A stretch of 41,636 nucleotides of DNA from an uncultured Prevotella sp. (GTDB taxonomy: Bacteria > Bacteroidota > Bacteroidia > Bacteroidales > Bacteroidaceae), in contig OMVI01000095.1 in the NCBI GenBank assembly GCA_900314455.1, positions 1 through 41,636 on the forward strand. The letters are read 5' to 3'. The notes under the pieces are model-generated. The model was given only the letters and a program-made list of their open reading frames with translations. It was not told the origin of the DNA and made no database searches. Positions 27,178 to 34,554 of the stretch are shown here, piece after piece (the first letter of the stretch is position 1; each line of letters starts with the position of its first letter). The translations under genes and the position numbers were made by a program.

Positions 27178-27455
27178 GAAAAGATTTTATACGCGTTCCG
27201 AACGCACAAGCAAACACAAACACAGAGCGCAAGGAAGGCGTAGACGCTAAATTCTGATTAGAAGGCGGCTCTATCACCGATATGAACATCGATGAGATAA
27301 ACACCAGAGGAGTAGACAGTTGCCTGACAGGCAAAACTCCTTGCGCCGGGCTTACCCCCGCTGCTTCCCCCGAAATCAAAACCCCACAAAGGGGTGCGGA
27401 TTCACAAACAGGGGTGTCCACAGAGAATGCGCCTTCGCAAACAATCATTAACCCA

Positions 27456-28016
27456 ATGACAACAGAAAAACGTCCCGACCGCCACTGGTATGCACTTCGT
27501 ACCACCTACGGACGGGAAAAGAAAGCCTACGATTACATTATTGACAACAACGGAATAGCGTTCTATCCGACCATAATCGTAGACAAGCTAGTCAAGGGAC
27601 GCATCAAGTCCTTTGAGGTTTCACGAATTCCCAATATCTTCTTCGCTTACGGCACCGAGGCTGAAGTAGGCCGTTTCGTTTTCGACAACGTAAACCTGCC
27701 GTTCCTTCGGTTCTACTATCGTCACTTTAGCCGCAACAATGAGATTGCCCATGAGCCGCTTATCATACCCGACAAACAAATGGAAAGCCTGCGGATTGTC
27801 TGTGCCGCCGAGTCGGAAGATACGATTATAACGACCGCCGATATCCCGAAGTTCCGCACCGGGCAGCGTGTGCGGGTCCTCGACGGTCCTTTTGCCGGAG
27901 TCGAAGGGCGTGTCGGACGCTACCGCGGACAGCAGCGTGTCGGTGTCGTCATAGGTGATGTCGCCACCGCCGTCACTGCTTACATCCCCAAAGGAATGAT
28001 GCAGAAGTTGGAATAA
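27456..28016 (+). CDS. UpxY-family NusG-like transcription antiterminator
   Basis: 186 residues from the ATG at 27456. The NGN domain begins at once (HWYALRTTYGREKKAYDYI) and carries FYPTIIV and SRIPNIFFAYGT, characteristic of UpxY-type specialised NusG paralogues. The C-terminal KOW domain (FRTGQRVRVLDGPFAGVEGR) is present. The frame is open back to an ATG at 27282, but the extra 58 codons have unusual codons and no similarity to the family, so they are probably leader. UpxY proteins bind RNA polymerase and prevent premature termination in their own long leaders, normally in capsule operons. No capsule gene follows here; the next genes are a LytTR regulator and a phospho-signalling operon. 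Confidence 0.88.
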   Translation: MTTEKRPDRHWYALRTTYGREKKAYDYIIDNNGIAFYPTIIVDKLVKGRIKSFEVSRIPNIFFAYGTEAEVGRFVFDNVNLPFLRFYYRHFSRNNEIAHEPLIIPDKQMESLRIVCAAESEDTIITTADIPKFRTGQRVRVLDGPFAGVEGRVGRYRGQQRVGVVIGDVATAVTAYIPKGMMQKLE

Positions 28017-28065
28017 ATATTAAATGGGAGCTTGGATATCAACGTAACCAAAACTGCCACAAAAA

Positions 28066-28083
28066 CATCCAGTGCAGTGGATG
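28066..28083. repeat. Short palindrome related to the dispersed GC-rich element
   Basis: CATCCAGTGCAGTGGATG has 6-bp perfect arms and resembles the outer arms of the palindromic element at 4284, 28804 and 41221, as if the centre had been lost. Confidence 0.5.
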
Positions 28084-28170
28084 GCAGAGCAGTTTGGTCG
28101 TTTGCGGATTATTATTATATATTATTGGTAATTCGTATGTATCTTAGAAAATATTTTACACGAAAACAAT

Positions 28171-28300
28171 AGTTGACCTTTGGGCTTCCAAAACCTTAGG
28201 TTTTGCAACGCGAAACCTCATCTTTTGGACCCTCAAAGTTGACCTTTTGCAAGCCCAAAGTTGACCTTTTGTGACACCGTTGATAATCAATGAGTTACAA
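28171..28300 (+). repeat. Dispersed ~130-bp repeat, copy B
   Basis: About five units of 21-22 nt (for example AAAGTTGACCTTTTGCAAGC) followed by TTGATAATCAATGAGTTACA. Same organisation as copy A (16705) and inverted copy C (41371). Confidence 0.75.
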
Positions 28301-28353
28301 AGATGTTCTAAATGAAATATCGATTCGAAAATAATTAACAAAAGAAATATACC

Positions 28354-28734
28354 ATGAAGAAGTTCCTATATATAAATACACGTGACGAGCTGTTCAAACT
28401 CGACATATCGAAGGTTGTGTTCTTCGAAGCTGACGGCAACTATACGCACTTCATGATGAGCCACGGAAAGCTCAAAGGGTCTGTGTGCATGAGTCTGTCG
28501 CAAATGCAAAAGCTGCTCAGTGTCAGCCTTAAGGACGACGCGTCGAACTTCGCCAGGATTGGCAAACGGTACATTGTCAACCTCAATTATGTATATCAGA
28601 TTTCAGTGCTCAACCAGAAACTCGTCCTCAGCGATGGCGAACGCTTTGTCTTCCACTTGTCGGTCTCGAAGGAAGCACTGAAGGAACTCAAGGAAAAGTA
28701 CGTTAAACTCATCAGCGAAATTACCGCCAAGTGA
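28354..28734 (+). CDS. Stand-alone LytTR-type DNA-binding protein
   Basis: 126 residues consisting only of a LytTR domain: IDISKVVFFEADGNYTH-like start (residues about 17-32), then NFARIGKRYIVNLNYV (about 67-82) and LVLSDGERFVFHLSVSKEAL, the hallmark of the beta-beta-beta DNA-binding fold. There is no receiver domain and no membrane segment, so its input must come from elsewhere, for example from a partner or by phosphorylation. It lies 163 nt upstream of the FHA-like membrane protein gene and is the only DNA-binding protein beside the kinase/phosphatase/caspase locus, making it a candidate output or controller of that system (inference). Confidence 0.85.
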   Translation: MKKFLYINTRDELFKLDISKVVFFEADGNYTHFMMSHGKLKGSVCMSLSQMQKLLSVSLKDDASNFARIGKRYIVNLNYVYQISVLNQKLVLSDGERFVFHLSVSKEALKELKEKYVKLISEITAK

Positions 28735-28803
28735 GTCGCATGGATATAAGTTAGCTTGTATATAGTGTTCTTCACTCGTCGATTATCAAACCCGTCACGA
28801 CCT

Positions 28804-28838
28804 TATCCACTGCAGGAGCGTCCCTCGAGTGGGTGTCG
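28804..28838. repeat. Dispersed palindromic element, copy 2 (truncated)
   Basis: TATCCACTGCAGGAGCGTCC continues TCTCGAG-like into GGGTGTC. It shares the CCACTGCAG...GCGTCCCTCG core with the copy at 4284, but the right arm is incomplete. Confidence 0.6.
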
Positions 28839-28897
28839 AAACAGTTCGGACGTTTGCTGATAGTCATAAAAATAATATTAAATTAATTCTATAAGTT

Positions 28898-29689
28898 ATG
28901 CAGGAGAATCTTAAAGGTCGCACAATATTAGTGGGAAAGGAGCCCGGTGGCAGCCGCCTCTTTGTCTCCGTACGGATTAACGGTCAGCCCAAGACCGCCC
29001 CGCTGAACCAGTTTGGTGGTGTGCCAAACAGCGTCAGCCGTTGCAAGGCAAGTGAGAATGTGGCACATTTCAAGCTCGATATAGCTCAGAACGGCACCAT
29101 CTCGATAACCAATATGAAACCTCAGAACGTCACACTGGTCAACGGTTCTGAGATTGTCAAGAAGGTTATCCCTGAGAATTCCACCGTTGAGCTTGGCAAG
29201 GACAGGTATGCCGTCAGTATTCCTGAGGTGCTCGACATAGCCTCAAAGATAGTAAAGACGGTCGTCAAGGAACCGCCAAAGGAGTATTCCATCCGCCATT
29301 TGCAGGTCGTATGGGCCAACTTCCACCAGGGCGAACTCGACATCCGCCGCCGCCAGAAGAATATCGGTCTGCTGCGAAGTGCCTCCCCTCTGTTCACGCT
29401 TGGTAGCGGAGCACTCGCCACGCTCGCTCGTTTCATGGGGCTTGGTCCGCAGGTTTTCACCGTCACACTTATCCTCACCGGTATCGGTCTCTGCATTATG
29501 GCATACAGTTTCTATAAGGGCTACACCGACAAGAGTATCGAGGAAGGTGAGGAACTTCGACAGGACTTCCAGATGCGCTATGTTTGTCCAAATCCGGACT
29601 GCCGCCATTTCGTCGGTCAGCAGCCTTACAACATCCTCCGTCAGAACAAGTCGTGCCCCTATTGCCATTGTAAGTGGAATGAGAAATAG
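28898..29689 (+). CDS. Membrane protein with FHA-like N-terminus and C-terminal zinc ribbon
   Basis: 263 residues in three parts. Residues 1-110 resemble a diverged FHA domain: VSRCKASENVAHF in place of the SRxH region, and later VTLVNGSEI and STVELG. Residues about 158-182 and 184-207 are two membrane helices, so both ends should face the cytoplasm. Residues 228-263 hold a zinc ribbon, CPNPDC then CPYCHC. FHA domains bind phosphothreonine, so this could read the output of the kinase at 35357; the zinc ribbon recalls the soluble FHA protein at 32477. It lies just upstream of, but 226 nt from, the main operon. The FHA assignment is moderate. Confidence 0.7.
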   Translation: MQENLKGRTILVGKEPGGSRLFVSVRINGQPKTAPLNQFGGVPNSVSRCKASENVAHFKLDIAQNGTISITNMKPQNVTLVNGSEIVKKVIPENSTVELGKDRYAVSIPEVLDIASKIVKTVVKEPPKEYSIRHLQVVWANFHQGELDIRRRQKNIGLLRSASPLFTLGSGALATLARFMGLGPQVFTVTLILTGIGLCIMAYSFYKGYTDKSIEEGEELRQDFQMRYVCPNPDCRHFVGQQPYNILRQNKSCPYCHCKWNEK

Positions 29690-29841
29690 TATTTATATAA
29701 AAAAGACATTATCAGTTTGGACATTAGCGGATATTTATAATAATTTGTATATTATATGCTTATGAGGAGACTAAATGAAGGAAACTGCTACGTGAATTTC
29801 GTGGATTAATCCCCGTATTTCGTCCAAAAAGCCGGTGAAAA

Positions 29842-29873
29842 TTTGGAAAGGAAGGCTTGAAAGTCTAAATTTG
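29842..29873 (+). promoter_or_regulatory. Promoter of the caspase-kinase signalling operon
   Basis: TTTG (29842-29845), 20 nt, TAAATTTG (29866-29873): a full consensus match. The leader to the ATG at 29916 is about 37 nt. This is the only consensus promoter found between here and 37025. Confidence 0.75.
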
Positions 29874-29915
29874 CAGTAGTTATTAACAAAGTACTAACAA
29901 ACAAATATTAATATT

Positions 29916-30701
29916 ATGGCAAAGTTAACAGACAATCAGAAGAAGGCTGCCGTTACCGGCGGTGCCGCAGTAGCAGGAGTAGCAGCTGGCGTTGCAGCAG
30001 CATCGTTCATGACAACTGATGCCGACGCAAAGACAACCGATGACACTCAGGATGACGCAGAAGTCCTCGCTGCACAGCCACAGGCAGGCGCTGCTGTTGA
30101 GGAACATTCCCACACGGCGGAGCATACCACGATACATGAGACCGTAATCATTGACGATACGCATGTTGGTGGAGCGGCAGGATTGCACCACGGAGAGCCC
30201 GTCAGTCATGATGACATACATCCTATACCAGAGCCGGACCCAGCACCGACAACCGAGCCATACCCGGAAGATGCTGACGTCTCAGTCGTTGGCTATCAGA
30301 CTGTTTCCGACGAAAACGGAAATCAGGTCGATGTTGCCGCACTTGATATCAATGGAGATAGAATTGCGGTAGCCGACACGACGATGGACGGCTATGCCAA
30401 CGTTGCTGTTGCTGACATTAACGGCAACGGACAGATTGACGATGATGAGATAGTTGACGTCTCCGACCAGCACATTGCTATGCAGCCATTCCGCGATGCG
30501 GCAAATCAGTCAGACGTTAACTATTCAAGTGACGGTGGCTCAGCTGACGCACACGACAGTCAGCAGGGTGATATAGTCGATGTTGACAACAGTCAGTCAG
30601 CCTCCGAACCGGACACTACGCCTACTGAGACGGCGTATACTGATGCCGGCGCTGATGCCGACTACACCAATGACGCTAACGTAGACGACTATATGGCATA
30701 G
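29916..30701 (+). CDS. Acidic membrane-anchored protein with EF-hand-like loop
   Basis: 261 residues, not matched to a named family. A glycine/alanine-rich hydrophobic segment (about 13-31) resembles a glycine-zipper membrane helix. The rest is very acidic and rich in Asp, His, Thr and Pro. Within about 120-190 is a repeat-rich segment, VDVAALDINGDRIAVADTTM, ending in DINGNGQIDDDE, which has acidic or polar residues at positions 1, 3, 5, 9 and 12 of a canonical EF-hand calcium loop. The same module recurs in the next gene. First gene of the main operon. I infer a membrane-tethered, calcium-sensitive or structural protein whose acidic part lies outside the cytoplasm. Confidence 0.7.
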   Translation: MAKLTDNQKKAAVTGGAAVAGVAAGVAAASFMTTDADAKTTDDTQDDAEVLAAQPQAGAAVEEHSHTAEHTTIHETVIIDDTHVGGAAGLHHGEPVSHDDIHPIPEPDPAPTTEPYPEDADVSVVGYQTVSDENGNQVDVAALDINGDRIAVADTTMDGYANVAVADINGNGQIDDDEIVDVSDQHIAMQPFRDAANQSDVNYSSDGGSADAHDSQQGDIVDVDNSQSASEPDTTPTETAYTDAGADADYTNDANVDDYMA

Positions 30702-30767
30702 TCTTCCTGTACATTACTTATATATAATACACAAGGATTAATCGCTAACGAATAACGTAAACAAACT

Positions 30768-31730
30768 ATGAACAATAACAATTATGATAATGAGCAGACA
30801 CAGCTCGACCCCCAGCAGCCACGTCAACCACGTCCGCAGGCTCCCGTAATGAACAGACCTACTGCAAAGAAAGTCGGCACGCAGTGGGGCAGGGTAGCCG
30901 GTGGAGCCGCAGCGGGTATATTGCTTGGCAGCTCGGTGGTATTCCTTTCAAGTTTCGTACCTCATGGCGACGATGCCGACAAGGCTGACACCCAGGCTCC
31001 GGCATGGAGCGACGGCAATGTGAAGGTTGCCGACAACGTCAATGATGACATGTCGTTCGCGGAGGCTTTTGCAGCAGCACGCTCCGAGGTTGGTGCCGGT
31101 GGCGCTTTCACTTGGCATGGCAACGTCTATGGAACGTACTATGAGACGGAATGGAACAATATGTCAGAGTCGGAAAGACAGGCTTACAACGACCATTTCG
31201 ACTGGAATAAGCTCGACGCAAACTCTGACAATGCTACGGCGTCAACAGCCCATCAGAATACCGACAAGGCTGACACCGACTCTGTTGAGGCAGTCGCTAG
31301 CAATACGTCGACGCATCATCATACTACAACACATACCGATGTCCATCACGCTACATACGAAACCCAGCACACGGACACGACTGCTCAGGAGGCACAGGTC
31401 ATCGGCTCGCACCCAGGAGGTAGCAGTCAGGATGTCGAAATCCTAGGCGTCACCCACGATGATGAGTCCGATATGAATATTGTTGCCGTAAGAGTCGACA
31501 ATCAGGACGCGCTGCTTATCGACGTAGACAACGACAATGAGTATGAAGTTCTTGCTCATGACGCCAACCATAACAATCAGCTCGAAAGCAACGAACTGGT
31601 TGACATATCGCAGGAGCATATCACTTCCAGTGACTTAGGTATCGATGAGCATCCTTCAGGTGGAACTATGATGGCCAGCGACGATGCCGGTCCCGACTAT
31701 ATCGACACTTCCGACCCTATTGATGTATAA
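30768..31730 (+). CDS. Acidic single-pass membrane protein with EF-hand-like loop, paralogue of the preceding gene
   Basis: 320 residues. A Gln/Pro-rich N-terminus (1-40) precedes one membrane helix (about 44-65, GGAAAGILLGSSVVFLSS). Then comes a compact conserved-looking segment (about 94-145, FAEAFAAARSEVGAGGAFTW and NVYGTYYETEWNNMSESER) that I do not recognise by name. A Thr/His-rich linker leads to a C-terminal module (about 220-290) with DANHNNQLESNE, an EF-hand-like loop, parallel to that of the 29916 protein. Its 3' end overlaps the caspase gene by 8 bp, so the two are translationally coupled. It may present or restrain the exported protease (inference). Confidence 0.72.
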   Translation: MNNNNYDNEQTQLDPQQPRQPRPQAPVMNRPTAKKVGTQWGRVAGGAAAGILLGSSVVFLSSFVPHGDDADKADTQAPAWSDGNVKVADNVNDDMSFAEAFAAARSEVGAGGAFTWHGNVYGTYYETEWNNMSESERQAYNDHFDWNKLDANSDNATASTAHQNTDKADTDSVEAVASNTSTHHHTTTHTDVHHATYETQHTDTTAQEAQVIGSHPGGSSQDVEILGVTHDDESDMNIVAVRVDNQDALLIDVDNDNEYEVLAHDANHNNQLESNELVDISQEHITSSDLGIDEHPSGGTMMASDDAGPDYIDTSDPIDV

Positions 31731-32457
31731 GCCTTATATTCTTTATATCGTGCTGCTGATGTACGCATGCACGTTATCGAAAAGCCTGCAGGCAAAGGTA
31801 TACCTTGTGTCTGTAGGCATTTCCGACTACCCCGGAACTAAAAACGATTTAAGTCTTCCTGCTAACGACGCCCGGACTATGGCGTGGCTCTATAGCAAGA
31901 ACTCAGCCGTTGAATACACATTATTAATAAATGGTCAGGCAACGCTGCGCAATATCAATGCCGCAATGAACCGTCAATATGCCAAGGCAACGGCTAACGA
32001 TATCGTGGTACTGTTCTTCAGTGGTCACGGATACCCCGGTGGCTTCGTCGCTTATGATGGTAAGATGGACTATTCGATGGTACGTCGTGCCATGGCACGT
32101 ACTTCTTGCCGTCATAAGATGATATTCGCCGATGCTTGTTTCTCAGGTAGGATTGCGGGAAACAGGCACAACAGCGCCAATTCAGTTGCCTCGGCAAAGA
32201 ACGCTGACGTAATGCTGTTCCTTTCGTCGCGAAGCAATGAGACATCGATTGAGCGCCCCAGCATGCAGAATGGCTTCTTTACGACGGCTTTGCAGCGTGG
32301 ACTCCGTGGTGGTGCCGATGCCAACAACGACCGCATAATTACGGCAAGGGAGCTCTTCACGTATGTTCACAATATGGTAACACAACTTTCTAACAACCGA
32401 CAACATCCGGTCATGTGGGGCAAGTTCCCTGATAACTTGGTCGTGATGAGGTGGTAA
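31723..32457 (+). CDS. Exported caspase-fold (C14-like) cysteine protease
   Basis: 244 residues from the ATG at 31723; the frame is open to 31684, but that extension lies inside the upstream gene and would bury the signal peptide. Residues 1-24 look like a signal peptide or N-terminal anchor (ILYIVLLMYACTLSKSLQA). The caspase/metacaspase core follows: KVYLVSVGISDYPG, PANDARTM, LFFSGHGYPGG with catalytic His102, and ADACFSG with catalytic Cys139. Both catalytic residues and their usual contexts are intact. Caspase-like proteases cut after basic (metacaspase) or acidic residues; specificity cannot be read here. It overlaps the EF-hand-like protein gene by 8 bp and is followed 19 nt later by the FHA gene. 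Confidence 0.88.
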   Translation: MYKPYILYIVLLMYACTLSKSLQAKVYLVSVGISDYPGTKNDLSLPANDARTMAWLYSKNSAVEYTLLINGQATLRNINAAMNRQYAKATANDIVVLFFSGHGYPGGFVAYDGKMDYSMVRRAMARTSCRHKMIFADACFSGRIAGNRHNSANSVASAKNADVMLFLSSRSNETSIERPSMQNGFFTTALQRGLRGGADANNDRIITARELFTYVHNMVTQLSNNRQHPVMWGKFPDNLVVMRW

Positions 32458-32476
32458 TAAAAACAAAAAATTGAAA

Positions 32477-33079
32477 ATGGCAGATAGAATTGTACATATA
32501 AAATGCCCGCAATGCGGCTCCGTCCTTTCGGTATTGAGCGTTCCCGGAATTGAAGGAAAGAACGTTACATGCCCTGTGTGTAAGTATAAAGGACGCTTCA
32601 CGACGTTCAGGGCGCATGTCCCCAATGCTAATCAATATCCCGGTGAAGGAGAGGATCATACGCAGTATGGGCCTATTGCCAGTGGCGGTGAGTCCCCGAC
32701 GGAGATTAAGGACAGTATAAACATACTGCCGGGGCAGTTGCGTGTGGTTGCAACCGGTAGCGTTTTCAAACTCAAACCGGGACGGAATGTCATCGGACGG
32801 TTGGCTTCCAAGTCATCGGCGGACATTCAGTTGCCTACGGGAATGAGCAAGCGCATGAGCCGGGAGCATATCGTCATTGACGTTAAAAAAGTCGCCGGCA
32901 AAGGGCTGACGGCGTTCGTCTCGCTGTGTAAGGAGCTCGTCAACAAGACGTTTGTCAATGGCAACGAACTCGTTTACGGCGATGTCATTGTACTGAATGA
33001 TGGCGATACAATAACACTTCCCGACATGAAGGTGAAGTACGAGAAACCTGACGAAGAGAAAACGGATTATAATATTTGA
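32477..33079 (+). CDS. Zinc-ribbon plus FHA domain protein
   Basis: 200 residues from the ATG at 32477. The N-terminal zinc ribbon (about 8-45) has CPQC and CPVC pairs spaced 22 residues apart. The C-terminal FHA domain (about 90-190) is canonical: GRNVIGR, then MSREHIVIDV with the phosphothreonine-contacting Ser-Arg and His, then FVNGNEL and LNDGDTITLPD. It has no membrane segment, so it is cytoplasmic. FHA domains bind phosphothreonine peptides; the adjacent PP2C and the kinase at 35357 make it the likely adaptor of that circuit. The linker has SPTEIKD, a possible phospho-site. It lies 19 nt after the caspase gene and 5 nt before the PP2C gene. Confidence 0.88.
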   Translation: MADRIVHIKCPQCGSVLSVLSVPGIEGKNVTCPVCKYKGRFTTFRAHVPNANQYPGEGEDHTQYGPIASGGESPTEIKDSINILPGQLRVVATGSVFKLKPGRNVIGRLASKSSADIQLPTGMSKRMSREHIVIDVKKVAGKGLTAFVSLCKELVNKTFVNGNELVYGDVIVLNDGDTITLPDMKVKYEKPDEEKTDYNI

Positions 33080-33084
33080 TTGAT

Positions 33085-34548
33085 ATGAAATACAAGTTAA
33101 AAGCATACAGTATTTATGAGTTCGGTCAGCGTAAGGATGCGCAAGGCAGACCACACCAGGAGGATTCCATATTCCCTAAGAGCGGTGAGCTGAAAGATAC
33201 CGACCGCTTGTTCATTCTCTGTGATGGAATGGGCGGACACGATGCCGGCGAGGTTGCAAGCGCCACTGTTTGCGAGGCTATGAGCAGTTCGGTTCTTAGT
33301 CATAAGGATGCCGACTCCAATTTCTCCAACGCTATGTTTCAGGAGGCTTTGAATGCTGCCTTCGATGCATTGGACAAGAAGGACACCGGCGCCGTGAAGA
33401 AGATGGGTACCACCATGACGTTCCTCAAACTCCACGAGAAAGGTTGCACGATTGCGCACATGGGCGACAGTCGAGTTTATCATATACGACAGGGAGCCGA
33501 TGCGGAAAGTACGGAGATAGTATCGGTCACCCGTGACCATTCGCTTGTTAATGATTTGATTAAGGCGGGAGAGTTAACGGAGGAAGAGGCGAAGCACAGT
33601 CGTCAGAAGAATGTTATCACTCGGGCATTGCAACCGCACATGGAAGTACGCCCGAATGCCGAAGTCTTGAATACGGTTGATGTTAAACCGGGTGATTATT
33701 TCTATTTGTGCTCCGACGGAATGTTAGAGGAAATGGACGATGACAACATCCGTTACTTCTTCTCCGAGGCTGCGGGAACTGATGAGGAACGTGTTGAGAA
33801 ACTGCGTCAGTCGACAAAGGACAACAAGGACAACCACTCTGCGATTATCGTTCATATACTTGACGTCGAAGACCCGCTGCCTATTCCGGAAGACGAAACT
33901 CAGAAGATGGGGTCGAATGTCGGTGAGATTAGCGATGATGCTACGGACAATGGCGATTCAGAGATGGTCTCCCTTGACAGAAAACCTGGCGGAGAGCAGG
34001 TCGCTGTAGGACAGAGAATGCCGCAGGGAGGTAATTCCGCAGGCAGAATGCGTCCTCAACCAAAGAAGAAAGGAAACCTGTTCGTCGTGATTTTGGCTGT
34101 AATCCTGTTGCTTGCAGTCATCATTTTTGGTATTACTCAGTTCGTTTCATCAGGTAAAACAAAAGAGAAAAAGGTCGAGAAAGTCACTCTTCCGACAACG
34201 GCTGAGCCGCAACAGCAGAATGCTGTGACACCTGAGACGAAGGAAATCTACCGTGAGGAGAACACTACAGTTCGCCGAAAGAAGGTTGATGAGCCACAGA
34301 CACGACCTCAGAAGGCCGAGCCGGGCAAGCCTGCCGCTAAGCCGGGCGCTCGCCAGCAGAACACAACAGCGAAGCCGGATGGAACTGGCAAGACAACGAA
34401 GGCTGGTGAGGACCAAAAGCTGACACAACCTTCGGCTGGACAAAAGCCTCAGATTCCAAATCTGCAAAAGCCACACAGCAAGCCTGAACCACCAAAGCCT
34501 GGTAAGGGAAATGATGATGGAAACAGAAGTTTAATTAAGGATTTATAA
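33085..34548 (+). CDS. Membrane-anchored PP2C-type Ser/Thr phosphatase
   Basis: 487 residues from the ATG at 33085. The PP2C/PPM catalytic domain spans about 1-260, with metal-binding residues in HQED (D27), CDGMGGHD (D47, G48), CSDGM (D211) and DNHS (D249). A linker follows, then one membrane helix (about 332-352). A Lys/Pro/Gln-rich tail (about 355-487) should lie in the periplasm, possibly contacting the cell wall. It dephosphorylates Ser/Thr, opposing the kinase at 35357. A transmembrane PP2C with a long basic extracytoplasmic tail is unusual compared with soluble PstP/Stp-type enzymes. It is embedded in the operon with gaps of 5-6 nt. Confidence 0.92.
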   Translation: MKYKLKAYSIYEFGQRKDAQGRPHQEDSIFPKSGELKDTDRLFILCDGMGGHDAGEVASATVCEAMSSSVLSHKDADSNFSNAMFQEALNAAFDALDKKDTGAVKKMGTTMTFLKLHEKGCTIAHMGDSRVYHIRQGADAESTEIVSVTRDHSLVNDLIKAGELTEEEAKHSRQKNVITRALQPHMEVRPNAEVLNTVDVKPGDYFYLCSDGMLEEMDDDNIRYFFSEAAGTDEERVEKLRQSTKDNKDNHSAIIVHILDVEDPLPIPEDETQKMGSNVGEISDDATDNGDSEMVSLDRKPGGEQVAVGQRMPQGGNSAGRMRPQPKKKGNLFVVILAVILLLAVIIFGITQFVSSGKTKEKKVEKVTLPTTAEPQQQNAVTPETKEIYREENTTVRRKKVDEPQTRPQKAEPGKPAAKPGARQQNTTAKPDGTGKTTKAGEDQKLTQPSAGQKPQIPNLQKPHSKPEPPKPGKGNDDGNRSLIKDL

Positions 34549-34554
34549 TATACC

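Larger units (their letters stand above)
26929..27455. other. Divergent intergenic region and leader of the antiterminator gene
   Basis: Contains two divergent promoters and, on the plus strand, a leader of about 270 nt before the ATG at 27456. The leader includes an in-frame ATG at 27282 and a short hairpin around ACCCCACAAAGGGGT. Confidence 0.6.
28017..28353. other. Intergenic region, 337 bp, made largely of repeats
   Basis: Holds the short palindrome CATCCAGTGCAGTGGATG (28066-28083) and repeat copy B (28171-28300). No promoter consensus is evident. Confidence 0.6.

Noticed and set aside
28156-28341. 61-codon minus-strand frame
   Set aside because: Lies almost wholly in dispersed repeat copy B; its peptide GQLWACKR recurs in the equivalent frame of copy C, so it is a by-product of the repeat.
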